Part shown: positions 9,291 to 17,438 of the stretch, piece after piece
How the letters are laid out: every line of letters starts with the position of its first letter
Numbering within the stretch: the first letter of the stretch is position 1
NCBI GenBank assembly: GCA_902801155.1
Contig: CADCHG010000007.1
Span: 1 to 64,000 of the forward strand
Direction: 5' to 3'
DNA from: an uncultured Prevotellaceae bacterium
GTDB taxonomy: Bacteria; Bacteroidota; Bacteroidia; Bacteroidales; Bacteroidaceae
Length of the DNA stretch: 64,000 nt
The notes under the pieces: model-generated
What the model was told of the DNA's origin: nothing
Database searches by the model: none
Seen by the model: only the letters and a program-made list of their open reading frames with translations
Program-made: the position numbers and the translations under genes

Positions 9291-9333
9291 TTTTATATAA
9301 CGAGGAATCTTCTTTTTTATTACAAATGCACAT

Positions 9334-9371
9334 AAAAAAAGCTCCACCCTGTATTAGGATGGAGCTTTTCT
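9334..9371 (-). terminator. Hairpin terminator after the OmpA-family gene
   Basis: On the minus strand AAGCTCCATCC pairs with GGGTGGAGCTT around a short loop and is followed by seven U. It lies 19 bases past the stop at 9390 and separates the ompA-like transcript from porP. Confidence 0.85.
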
Positions 9372-9389
9372 TATTTAGTTGAGTTTTAA

Positions 9390-10559
9390 TTACTTCTCGA
9401 AGAACAGCATAGCTACGCGGTTGTTCTCGTAAGTCTCATACTTGTCCTTAGTTGTACCGCAACCCTCAGCAGTGATACGGCTCTCGTCAATACCATACTT
9501 CTTAACGAGGAGGTCCTTAACTGCGTTAGCACGACGAACAGAGAGTTCCTGATTCTTCTTTGCTCTACCCTCTGGTGAAGCATAACCCTTGATGTTGAGC
9601 TTGAGCTCTGGGTGGTTCTTAAGAATCTGTGCTGCAACTGCAACGTTCTCAGCCTGCTGCTTTGTGATGAGAGACTTGTTAACATTGTAGAATACAGATG
9701 GGATTGTTGGAGCCTCGAATGGAGGTTCTGGAGCTGGCTTGTTCTCGCAATCTCTGAGAGCCTTTGTGAGACGTGCAATCTCTGCCTGAAGCTGTGCAAT
9801 CTTAGCCTGATCTGCAGCGTTCTTGTTGCGGAGGTCGTTGATTGTGTTGTTCAGAGCATCAATCTCGCGCTGGTCACACTCTGTGATGTTGAGGAAGTGA
9901 TGAGTACCATTACTTGTCTTGAAGTAGTAGTTGATACCTACGTTAAGTTCAACTGCTGCTCTGTTAGAGTTGTACTGAATCTTGTCAAATTTCTTTGCGC
10001 CACCAATCGCATATATGAGAGCTGGCTCTACATAGAACTGCCATTCCTTTTCGCTACCGAAATTCCAAGCAAGGTCAAGACCGAACTTTGATGTCAGCAT
10101 GTTTTTCTGATAATTGCTAGGGAATTGACCCTTGGAGGTTGTTCCGAAGTTGTGTAGGAAACCGATACCTGCAAGACCGATTACTTCAAATGGGCGAGGT
10201 GAACCTTGGTAACCACCGAATGCATTTGAGAAGTTAATAGTACCGAGGAGATTTCCTTCCATTGCATGGAAAAGAGATGGATCTGTTAGTTGGCGGCCAT
10301 AAAGCTTATTGCCGAAGAGGAAACGACCCTCACCTGCAATACCGACACTTGGCGTAAACCATTTACCAAAGCGGATACCAAACTGTGGGTTCAGGTTCTT
10401 TAAAACTGCCTGGTGTTTAGCCTTGGACACAGCACCAAGGTTTGCACCAAGATACCAGTTGTCCCAGAACTTAGCGTCTGCAAATCCGCTCTTTGGCTCC
10501 TGCGCTGATGCAGTCATAGCTGATGCTGCAACAGCAAGCATTAAGAAAAGCTTTTTCAT
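9390..10559 (-). CDS. OmpA-family outer-membrane protein with peptidoglycan-binding domain
   Basis: This is a 389-residue protein from ATG 10559 (MKKLFLMLAVAASAMTASAQ signal). An earlier in-frame ATG (10592) would add 11 residues ahead of the signal and is less likely. Residues about 20-215 form a beta barrel, about 225-260 a coiled coil (LRNKNAADQAKIAQLQAEIARL), then a Pro-rich linker. The C-terminal OmpA domain has LNIKGYASPEGRAKKNQELSVRRA, the peptidoglycan-binding signature. It resembles the major OmpA-like trimer proteins of Porphyromonas and Prevotella, which tether the outer membrane to the cell wall. It has a strong promoter and terminator and sits upstream of the T9SS operon. Confidence 0.93.
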   Translation of the reverse strand: MKKLFLMLAVAASAMTASAQEPKSGFADAKFWDNWYLGANLGAVSKAKHQAVLKNLNPQFGIRFGKWFTPSVGIAGEGRFLFGNKLYGRQLTDPSLFHAMEGNLLGTINFSNAFGGYQGSPRPFEVIGLAGIGFLHNFGTTSKGQFPSNYQKNMLTSKFGLDLAWNFGSEKEWQFYVEPALIYAIGGAKKFDKIQYNSNRAAVELNVGINYYFKTSNGTHHFLNITECDQREIDALNNTINDLRNKNAADQAKIAQLQAEIARLTKALRDCENKPAPEPPFEAPTIPSVFYNVNKSLITKQQAENVAVAAQILKNHPELKLNIKGYASPEGRAKKNQELSVRRANAVKDLLVKKYGIDESRITAEGCGTTKDKYETYENNRVAMLFFEK

Positions 10560-10633
10560 TTCGTTTATGATTTTAATGTTTATATCATGCAATTAGTTCT
10601 AGACTGTTGTTTCTATCATCTAGATATTTGTTG

Positions 10634-10663
10634 CAAAAGTAATATATTTTTGCTAAACAACAA
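10634..10663 (-). promoter_or_regulatory. Promoter of the OmpA-family gene
   Basis: On the minus strand TACTTTTG (10641-10634) fits TAnnTTTG, with TTG 16-19 bases upstream (CAA at 10658-10663 on the plus strand) in a very A/T-rich setting. Predicted leader of about 70 bases to the ATG at 10559. Confidence 0.7.
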
Positions 10664-10746
10664 AATATTCTTGCATTTTTTCGTCAAAAAAGCGCAAAAA
10701 AAGTGACTTTTATCATATTTTTCCTCAAAAATGCCCTTTTTTTATG

Positions 10747-12771
10747 TTAAAATTTGCATTTTATACTCAAATCTATGTCTGTTTGATACGAATGTTCAAT
10801 CATTCTTAATCCTGTCGAAATGGAATTTTTGTTAAAGTATTTCGTGAAACCAACTTTGAAATTGGTTATAACAATGGAAGTTAGCGGTTGTTTGATAATT
10901 GCGGAAAACCTTATTCCCTCTCCGTAAAAATTCGAAGGGTAATATGATCCGGGAATCGTTCTTTCGGAAAGATATACACTTGAGTTACTATCGTCCGTAT
11001 TAAAATATGAAAGAAATGCATAAAAAATATTTTTTTTGCGTGTTTGAATACTCAAGTTTTGAGTTATGGAATAACCTTGAGATTTAAATCCTGTGTAAGT
11101 GAGTTTTGATAGGTCTATGATTGTTGATGTTGATATGTGCTCTGATGTCCTTTGAATTGTAAATCTGAGCTTGTTGCTGTATCTGTTGATGATTTTTGTT
11201 TTTTCTGCGTTGTTTCTCTGTCTGATTCTGTATTTATATCTAGCTTGAACATTCCATTTGTCCTTGCTATATTTTAATGATATATTGTTGTCGAATGAAT
11301 ATGACGACGCACTTGTGTAATATTTGATCCACGGGAAATATGAAAGGTCGGAATATGCATTTATTGTTACATTCTTTGTTGCATTCCATATCATTCCTGC
11401 ATATATTCCGCTTTCATTCTGGGTATAGCCTCCATCATTAAATGCTTTTGCATTTATTGCATTATATTTATATGAGTAAAAACGCTGAACGGCATTAACA
11501 GTAATGTCCTTATGCGGCTTTGCTTCAAGACTATTTATTGTTGCAATAGAATTGCATGAGCCTGTGGCCGTCTCTCCTGCAAAGGTGAACTTTCCCGAGA
11601 TGTATCCGTAGTTTATGCTCGCATTCCAGAAGTCATAGCCTTTTGCATAGTATGTTCTGTATGAATTTGGATTGTTGCTTGGATTTGGATTCAAAGGCCT
11701 GTCAAACCAATTATATGCCATCGAAGCTCCAATGTAAAGGCCATTCCTCTTGTAGTTGATATGTGTACCAGCGTTCAATGATGAGGAATTGTTCTTCTTC
11801 TCCATCTCGGATGGTGTTCGGTGATAGCCTGCTGTTGATATAGTGGAGATGCTTCCGTCCTTGTTCAGCGTGGCATCAATTTTCCTGTAAGACCAGAATG
11901 AGGTTAGGGTCCATTTATTGATGGAGCCTTTCTTGCCTAGGTCGAATGTGTTTGCAACTCCTTGGAAATGCTCTCCGTCTGATCTTGTCGAATGTCCTGT
12001 TATTGTTGCATCGTAGTTGTTCATGGCTGATAGCATTATCTGCTTGCCATATCCGAAACAGTTGTTCTGTATAAGTCCCATTCCGAATTTTATTTTGTAT
12101 TGTCCAAGCACAATAGTCTTGAGCCTTCCGATATTGTTTACCTTTACATAGAAGGAGTAATAATCCATTCCCCATTTGTTCTTGTTGGCAAACAGGGGCT
12201 CACCGGCATCTTGAGCTCCGCAAAAGCCATATCTGATGTTATCTGAGAATTTCCCAGTCAGTTTGATGTTGTATTTGTATTTATAACCAAGATACCCGTT
12301 CTTGTCTCCTTCTCTATTATATAAAGGTATATTGGCGTATGTAAGTATTTCTCCATGTCCATTTTTCATTATGGAATCAAGTGACGGTCTTGAGTACCAT
12401 TTCCCTTTTACTATAGGCTCTGCAACGATGAAGTTGCTGAGGAAGAGTCGGAGAGGTCTGTCTACTGATTCTATAAGTGCAAGTTCTTCGATGGTTCTAA
12501 ATTCCCCGTATCTGTCACGGTATTTTATTATGTCGTCAATCTGGTCTCTGTTTATTCCTGGGATAAGATACAGGTCTTCTGGATTCAGCGTGTTTATGTT
12601 CAGGGGAGAGGATTCCAGTTCGCACAGGTGCTCGTAGTCATTTTCCATAGCAGTCTCGTCAAACTCTTCCATGGCGTATATCTCATGGAAATAGTCTTCC
12701 CATACTTTTTCCTGTGCCATGGAAAGATTTGGAAATAGTGTTGCTATTAATATAATAATGTATGCGCGCAC
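10747..12771 (-). CDS. Outer-membrane barrel with N-terminal helix-hairpin-helix domain
   Basis: This 674-residue protein begins at GTG 12771, with a stop codon upstream and no ATG available, followed by a signal peptide (MRAYIIILIATLFPNLSMAQ). Residues about 55-115 form a ComEA-like helix-hairpin-helix: SSPLNINTLNPEDLYLIPGI then QIDDIIKYRDRYGEFRTIEEL. The remainder is alternating strands typical of a large barrel, ending in DIDLSIKCKF. HhH domains bind DNA or mediate protein contacts. In this periplasm-facing position the domain could bind incoming DNA or be a structural module; neither is shown. The body looks more A/T-rich than neighbouring genes. Family members in Bacteroidota are of similar length and uncharacterised as far as I know. 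Confidence 0.82.
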   Translation of the reverse strand: MRAYIIILIATLFPNLSMAQEKVWEDYFHEIYAMEEFDETAMENDYEHLCELESSPLNINTLNPEDLYLIPGINRDQIDDIIKYRDRYGEFRTIEELALIESVDRPLRLFLSNFIVAEPIVKGKWYSRPSLDSIMKNGHGEILTYANIPLYNREGDKNGYLGYKYKYNIKLTGKFSDNIRYGFCGAQDAGEPLFANKNKWGMDYYSFYVKVNNIGRLKTIVLGQYKIKFGMGLIQNNCFGYGKQIMLSAMNNYDATITGHSTRSDGEHFQGVANTFDLGKKGSINKWTLTSFWSYRKIDATLNKDGSISTISTAGYHRTPSEMEKKNNSSSLNAGTHINYKRNGLYIGASMAYNWFDRPLNPNPSNNPNSYRTYYAKGYDFWNASINYGYISGKFTFAGETATGSCNSIATINSLEAKPHKDITVNAVQRFYSYKYNAINAKAFNDGGYTQNESGIYAGMIWNATKNVTINAYSDLSYFPWIKYYTSASSYSFDNNISLKYSKDKWNVQARYKYRIRQRNNAEKTKIINRYSNKLRFTIQRTSEHISTSTIIDLSKLTYTGFKSQGYSITQNLSIQTRKKNIFYAFLSYFNTDDSNSSVYLSERTIPGSYYPSNFYGEGIRFSAIIKQPLTSIVITNFKVGFTKYFNKNSISTGLRMIEHSYQTDIDLSIKCKF

Positions 12772-12876
12772 GTGTATTAGAATAATAATGTGAATTCAAT
12801 GGTTTTGAACAGGAACAAAGATTCTTGATAATTCTCTTGTCTCCTGTCTTATCTTGCTTTGCCTTCGTTCTTTCTC

Positions 12877-13006
12877 CGAACCAAACTCGGTGAACCTCCG
12901 TTCTATGTCCGCTATTAGAACGGACCTTCACCGAGCTTGGTTCTGATGAAGAACGGATTTATAGCGGACCTATAACGGACTTGTAACGGAGGTACTTCGG
13001 TTGCGG
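12877..13006. repeat. Intergenic array with 11-base period, locus 1
   Basis: Tandem 11-mers of type TAACGGACTTR occur at 12950-13000 (GAACGGATTTA, TAGCGGACCTA, TAACGGACTTG, TAACGGAGGTA). Upstream lies an inverted pair AACCAAACTCGGTGAA / TTCACCGAGCTTGGTT. It fills most of the gap between the HhH barrel gene and cmk. Related arrays lie at five other sites in this window. Confidence 0.7.
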
Positions 13007-13021
13007 TAGTAAGGCTTTACT

Positions 13022-13711
13022 TTATTGTAAAGCCTTCTCTACTTGTTGCATCAACCATTCGTTCTGCTGCGGAATGGTCATATCGCTGTTGTCGAGCAGT
13101 ATGGCATCTTCTGCCTGACGTAATGGGGATACTTCTCTGTGGGAGTCGATATAGTCGCGCTCCTCAACGTTCTTGAGTATCTCGTCAAAGTCTGCCGGCA
13201 TTCCTTTTTGTTGTAGTTCGTCATAGCGCCTCTGGGCACGTACCCTTGCACTTGCCGTTACGAAGATTTTGAGTTCGGCATCAGGGAAGACGGTTGTTCC
13301 TATGTCTCTTCCGTCCATGACAATTCCCTTTTCTGCGCCCATCCTTCTCTGCTGGTCAACCATTGCCTCGCGGACAAATGGGATAGCAGCTATCTTTGAT
13401 ACGTGATTGCTGACCTCGATGGAGCGGATGATATTCTCTACGCATTCGTCATTGAGGCAGGCATCAGGTCGCCCTGTCTCCTTATTGATGCAGAATGAGA
13501 CCTTGATATTGTTCATTTGTTTCTGAAGCTCGTCTGTCAGGACTTCCCCTTCAGAATCGAACAGGTTATTGCGCATCGCATATAGGGTGACGGTGCGGTA
13601 CATAGCACCTGTATCGACATATATATATCCTAATTTGCGGGCAAGTTCCTTTGCCATAGTGCTCTTTCCGCAAGAAGAGTGGCCGTCAATTGCGATTGTT
13701 ATCTTTTTCAT
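13022..13711 (-). CDS. cmk: Cytidylate kinase
   Basis: Cmk phosphorylates CMP and dCMP with ATP in pyrimidine nucleotide recycling. The 229-residue product has the P-loop [10 protein letters not shown] (about residues 9-18), [15 protein letters not shown] just after, and the substrate and lid region [23 protein letters not shown] with [10 protein letters not shown]. The ATG overlaps the ispH stop as ATGA, so the two are co-transcribed. cmk next to ispH is a recurring bacterial arrangement. Length and motifs are standard. Confidence 0.97.
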   Translation of the reverse strand: MKKITIAIDGHSSCGKSTMAKELARKLGYIYVDTGAMYRTVTLYAMRNNLFDSEGEVLTDELQKQMNNIKVSFCINKETGRPDACLNDECVENIIRSIEVSNHVSKIAAIPFVREAMVDQQRRMGAEKGIVMDGRDIGTTVFPDAELKIFVTASARVRAQRRYDELQQKGMPADFDEILKNVEERDYIDSHREVSPLRQAEDAILLDNSDMTIPQQNEWLMQQVEKALQ

Positions 13712-14577
13712 TTCTTTTCTATGTTGTAATTATTCTTGATTCTGTCTGCTACTTGCTCCATAAGCCATTTCGGGGTGGATGTTGCTCCACAGATTCCAAT
13801 ACTATTTACATTAGTAATCCACTTTGGATCTATCTCGTCAGGACCTTCTACAAGATATGTATGAGGGTTCTGTTCTTTACAGGCGTTGTAGAGTACCTTA
13901 CCATTGCTGCTCTTTCTGCCAGAGACAAAGAGTATCAGATCGTGTTTTGTGGCGAATGAGCAGATATTCGGCATTCTGTTGGCAACCTGTCGGCAAATAG
14001 TGTCAAACCATTGGAAGTTGGCACCTTCTGCCATGTGTGCCTGGATATAGTCGATGATGGCGTGAAATTCATCAAGTGACTTGGTGGTTTGTGAATAGAG
14101 GTAGATGTCGTGCGTGAAATCAAGTCGTGTGACTTCGTCGGCATGCTCTATCACGATGGCACGCTGCCGTGTCTGACCAACGAGACCTAACACCTCCGCA
14201 TGACCGTTCTTACCGAAGATGACAATCTGCGCATCAGGATTGGCGGTGAACTGTTTCTTGATTCGCTTCTGCAACTGTAATACCACAGGACAGGTAGCAT
14301 CTATGATCTCGATGTTGTTCTGTTCTGCTATCTTATATGTCTCAGGTGGTTCGCCGTGTGCCCTTAGCAGAACCTTGGCATTGTGGAGCTCTGCAAACTG
14401 CGTGTGGTCGATGGTTATAAGTCCCATCTCGCGAAGTCTTTCACACTCCATTCCGTTGTGCACAATATCTCCAAGGCAATAGAGTGTGGAGCCTTTTGCA
14501 AGTTCCTCTTCTGCCTTATTGATTGCGGTTGTCACACCGAAGCAGAATCCTGATGAAGAGTCAATTTCTATTAACAT
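13708..14577 (-). CDS. ispH: 4-hydroxy-3-methylbut-2-enyl diphosphate reductase
   Basis: IspH is the last step of the MEP isoprenoid pathway, converting HMBPP to IPP and DMAPP with a 4Fe-4S cluster. From ATG 14577 ([15 protein letters not shown]) the product has 289 residues. The three cluster cysteines are visible: Cys12 (GFCFG), Cys96 (DATCP) and Cys195 (DTICRQV). Substrate-binding His40 (IVHNG) and His74 (RAHGE) are also present, as is the late GATSTPKWL motif. An ATG twelve bases upstream (14589) is an alternative start but lies closer to a repeated A/T palindrome. The gene overlaps cmk. Confidence 0.97.
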   Translation of the reverse strand: MLIEIDSSSGFCFGVTTAINKAEEELAKGSTLYCLGDIVHNGMECERLREMGLITIDHTQFAELHNAKVLLRAHGEPPETYKIAEQNNIEIIDATCPVVLQLQKRIKKQFTANPDAQIVIFGKNGHAEVLGLVGQTRQRAIVIEHADEVTRLDFTHDIYLYSQTTKSLDEFHAIIDYIQAHMAEGANFQWFDTICRQVANRMPNICSFATKHDLILFVSGRKSSNGKVLYNACKEQNPHTYLVEGPDEIDPKWITNVNSIGICGATSTPKWLMEQVADRIKNNYNIEKK

Positions 14578-14610
14578 TGCAATTAACAATTAATAATTAA
14601 CAATTAACAC
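14578..14610. repeat. A/T palindromic leader repeat upstream of ispH
   Basis: A 30-base stretch made of AATTAACAATTAATAATTAA and its continuation is nearly its own reverse complement. An identical 30-base copy lies at 54119-54149, just upstream of licD. Both stand 2-40 bases upstream of minus-strand start codons. Confidence 0.6.
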
Positions 14611-14684
14611 TTGCGTAGCTTGATGAGCTTGCGAATAATTAACATGGAGTGCGCATGGCCTTTGACCCAGCAAGTTTCTATTTA

Positions 14685-14965
14685 TTTGCTGCGAGGGCTG
14701 TAAGCCCGCCACCTGATAGGGCGGTGCGTAAGCGCCGTTGTGTGGTGGTGGTTGGTGATTAGAGCGCTGTAAGTGCGATACCTATGAATAACAAATACAA
14801 TAGGTGTCGGTCCTTCAGACCTCAATATACTATGACCAATCTGTATAACAGCCCTTGCGGACTGCCCTATTAGATGCCGCACCTTCGGCGCTCCTTGGAT
14901 TACATCTTTCCGTATCAACGGCACTAACGGACTGCCCTGTTAGATGCCGCACCTTCGGCGCTCGC
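14685..14965. repeat. Cluster of REP-like hairpins
   Basis: Several short GC-rich hairpins follow one another, such as GGGCTGTAAGCCC (about 14695), GTCGGTCCTTCAGACCT (about 14805) and GCCGCACCTTCGGCGC. A 36-base unit beginning CGGACTGCCCT occurs twice (14858-14893 and 14928-14963) with one mismatch. This is the main content of the 500-base gap between ispH and meaB. No coding frame there is convincing. Confidence 0.65.
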
Positions 14966-15000
14966 CGCTATCTGCATTTCAGTTCAGATAAATACTTTTT

Positions 15001-15090
15001 TTGAACGCAAAGACGCTAAGGCGCAAAGAATTTTTACTTCTCACTTTTTACTTTTTATTTCCTCTGTGCCTCTGCGTTCTATTTGTTTTC
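15001..15090. repeat. Inverted repeat of the gene-3'-end family (meaB end)
   Basis: GAACGCAAAGACGCTAAGG is matched in inverse by CCTCTGTGCCTCTGCGTTC (imperfect), with a T-rich loop of about 40 bases. It ends four bases before the meaB stop and probably folds at the mRNA 3' end. Confidence 0.5.
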
Positions 15091-15093
15091 AAT

Positions 15094-16191
15094 TTACTTC
15101 AGTTGTTTGTAAAAATCATCCAGAAGGCTGTAGGCAGCGGTGAAGCTTGTCTTCTCGCCATTTTGCACGCTCATCTCCGCTTCTTTCAGCCTTTGGGCGA
15201 TGACAGGATCGTTGTAGAATCTGTTTCTGAGGCTTGCGTCTATGGTTTCGTACATCCAGTATTTGTTCTGACGATGACGGCGAGCCTCGAAATAACCGTT
15301 TTTCTTTACGAAATCGACGTATTCAAAGATCATATCCCAGACTTCTTTGACGCCATATCCGTAGAAACCGGAATAGCAGAGCACCTTGGGCAACCAACCG
15401 CTTTCGGACACAGGGAAGAAATGGAGCGCGTTGCGGAAATGGGTTGCTGCCATCTGGCATTTATCCACGTTGTCGCCATCACATTTGTTCACAACAATGC
15501 CATCTGCAATCTCCATTATTCCGCGCTTGATGCCCTGAAGCTCATCGCCTGTGCCGGCAACTTGAATGAGCAGGAAGAAATCCACCATGGAGTGGCATGC
15601 AGTCTCACTTTGTCCTACGCCTACCGTCTCAATGAAAATCTTGTCATAACCGGCAGCCTCGCAAAGGATTATTGTCTCGCGGGTCTTTCTTGCCACACCT
15701 CCAAGAGAACCAGCAGATGGTGAAGGGCGAATGAACGTTTCTTTTCTGGTAGATAGCTTCTCCATTCTTGTCTTGTCGCCAAGGATACTGCCTTTGCTCC
15801 TTTCTGAAGAAGGGTCGATGGCAAGAACTGCGAGCTTGCCTCCGTAGGTGTCAAGAACGTGTGTGCCGAAGACATCTATGGAGGTACTCTTTCCTGCGCC
15901 AGGAACACCGCTTATGCCGATTCTTACAGACTTTCCACTATAGGGAAGGCACTTCTCTATCACCTCCTGCGCCTTAGTCTGATGCTCAGGATTGACAGAT
16001 TCCACGAGCGTGACAGCTTGTGAGAGTATTGTCACATCGCCACGCAATAGTCCTTCAACCATTTCATTCACGCTATACTCCCTATGACGGAAGCGTCCGC
16101 GTTTTAGATAAGGGTTGACGATGGAAGGCTGCGCCACACCGCTGTTTACGGTCAGTCCTTTATATTCGCTGCTATTTTCTGGATGTTCCAT
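15094..16191 (-). CDS. meaB: Methylmalonyl-CoA mutase-associated GTPase MeaB
   Basis: MeaB is a G3E-type P-loop GTPase chaperone that loads and protects adenosylcobalamin in methylmalonyl-CoA mutase, part of the succinate-propionate route used by Prevotella and Bacteroides. The 365-residue product has GVPGAGKST (residues 95-103), the switch region LAIDPSSERSKGSILGDKTRM, FIRPSPSAGSLGGVA, ETVGVGQSE and the guanine-specificity motif NKCDGD. The older name ArgK refers to the same family. No mutase gene lies in the window. The gene stands alone between two repeat-rich gaps. Confidence 0.95.
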   Translation of the reverse strand: MEHPENSSEYKGLTVNSGVAQPSIVNPYLKRGRFRHREYSVNEMVEGLLRGDVTILSQAVTLVESVNPEHQTKAQEVIEKCLPYSGKSVRIGISGVPGAGKSTSIDVFGTHVLDTYGGKLAVLAIDPSSERSKGSILGDKTRMEKLSTRKETFIRPSPSAGSLGGVARKTRETIILCEAAGYDKIFIETVGVGQSETACHSMVDFFLLIQVAGTGDELQGIKRGIMEIADGIVVNKCDGDNVDKCQMAATHFRNALHFFPVSESGWLPKVLCYSGFYGYGVKEVWDMIFEYVDFVKKNGYFEARRHRQNKYWMYETIDASLRNRFYNDPVIAQRLKEAEMSVQNGEKTSFTAAYSLLDDFYKQLK

Positions 16192-16199
16192 ATAAAAAA

Positions 16200-16343
16200 G
16201 GAAAAGTCCCTCACCAGCCCTTCGGGCATCCTCTACCCAAGGGGCGAGGGGGATGTTAGTAATAAGCCCTTCAACGCAATTAAGTGTAATTATTCCTTCG
16301 CCACTTGGGGAGAGGGTGTCCGTAGGACGGGTTAGGGGCCGGT
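16200..16343. repeat. GC-rich inverted intergenic repeat between DUF1573 gene and meaB
   Basis: The gap is filled by two related segments in opposite orientation: CCCTCACCAGCCCTTCGGGC...GGGGCGAGGG at 16210-16252, and CTTCGCCACTTGGGGAGAGGG...CCGTAGGACGGGTTAGGGG at 16299-16338. Both have short internal hairpins (CCTTCGGG, GTCCGTAGGAC). This looks like a dispersed palindromic element. A related GC-rich hairpin may lie at 57893-57962. Confidence 0.5.
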
Positions 16344-17399
16344 TTATTTCTTTATCTCAATTACCACCTTCTGCTGCCTTGGATCGTTCGTGATCATGAG
16401 GATACGAGGACGAGTCTTAACCCTTGAAAGGTCTTTCTCATATCCTGTAATCTTCATCTTCGTGCTCTCGCCTGCATTAAGTTTCTGCTTGGCAAGAGTG
16501 ATTTCGATGCCTGGGGTGAACAACTGCATGGAACGAATCTCAAGCGGGTTTTTACCCTTGTTGGTTATCAGGATCTCGGTCTTCTTCTTACCGCCTTTTG
16601 CTATGTTTGATAGGTCAACGGTAGTTGAAGATAGCTGTATGCGTGGACTACGATACAAGCTTGCCTCGTCGAGTCTCGGTTCTGGAGGAAGGAGAACGGT
16701 GGAGACCATGATTTCCTTATCCTCGGAAACCTTGTCGCCCATACTTTTTGACAAGTATATGCTTGCCTGGGAAAGACCTAGCGATTTCATCTTGCTTGAG
16801 TTGAGCATGATATGGATAACGCCCTCTTTCTTAGGACCAAGACGTTTTGGCGAGATCTCTGCACGGAGATAGTTCGGGAGGTGCATCAATACTGGCTCGA
16901 CAAACTGGTTGTTTGGGTTGAAGATGTGGATGTCCTGAACTGGGCGCTCCCCACGGTTTACATCATCGAACTCGATGATGTTCACGTCAGTAAGCAGACC
17001 TCCGATAGAGTAGGGGTAGTTGCCTACGAAGTTCTCGACCTTTGGTACGACAATGCCTTTGACTGTGACGTATGTAGGTTCTTTCTGATTCTTGACATAG
17101 ATTGCTACATCGCGCTGGAAATGCCCGAGCTGTTTGGAGTCATACGTTGCACTAACCTTGAAATCAGTACCTGCTGGTATTACTCCTACGGGAAAGCCGA
17201 CCTGAGTGCAGTTGCATCCGGAATACATGCTTGATATCTCGATAGGTGCATTGGATATGTTCTTTACGTCGAATGTCGCCGTGATGGGTTGCATGAACTG
17301 CACCTGTCCTAAGTCGATGACGTTATTTCTCACTTGCAATGTCTGTGCCGAGGCAAAGAGCGGAAATGCAAGTAGAAGTGATAGAGAGAGTTTCTTCAT
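16344..17399 (-). CDS. Secreted DUF1573 repeat protein
   Basis: This 351-residue protein has a signal peptide (MKKLSLSLLLAFPLFASAQ). At least two DUF1573 (ASH/MSP-like immunoglobulin) domains follow. The first has IDLGQVQFMQPITATFDVKNISNAPIEISSMYSGCNCTQV (here split by the family marks NxSNAPI and SGCNCT), and a late one has LSNIAKGGKKKTEILITNKGKNPLEIRSM. DUF1573 domains are common in Bacteroidota exported proteins; no activity is assigned. The gene lies 39 bases after the alpha-2-macroglobulin stop in the same direction and may be the third gene of the mrp operon. Confidence 0.85.
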   Translation of the reverse strand: MKKLSLSLLLAFPLFASAQTLQVRNNVIDLGQVQFMQPITATFDVKNISNAPIEISSMYSGCNCTQVGFPVGVIPAGTDFKVSATYDSKQLGHFQRDVAIYVKNQKEPTYVTVKGIVVPKVENFVGNYPYSIGGLLTDVNIIEFDDVNRGERPVQDIHIFNPNNQFVEPVLMHLPNYLRAEISPKRLGPKKEGVIHIMLNSSKMKSLGLSQASIYLSKSMGDKVSEDKEIMVSTVLLPPEPRLDEASLYRSPRIQLSSTTVDLSNIAKGGKKKTEILITNKGKNPLEIRSMQLFTPGIEITLAKQKLNAGESTKMKITGYEKDLSRVKTRPRILMITNDPRQQKVVIEIKK

Positions 17400-17438
17400 T
17401 TATTTGTTCCTTATTCTTTAATCCTTAATCTAAAATCC

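Noticed and set aside
10747..12771. Horizontal origin of the HhH barrel gene
   Set aside because: The gene looks A/T-richer than neighbours, but no mobile element flanks it and barrel genes often differ in composition; not enough to claim transfer.
15001..15723. Plus-strand 240-codon frame opposite meaB
   Set aside because: It is antisense to the MeaB motifs and starts within an inverted repeat; no family features.
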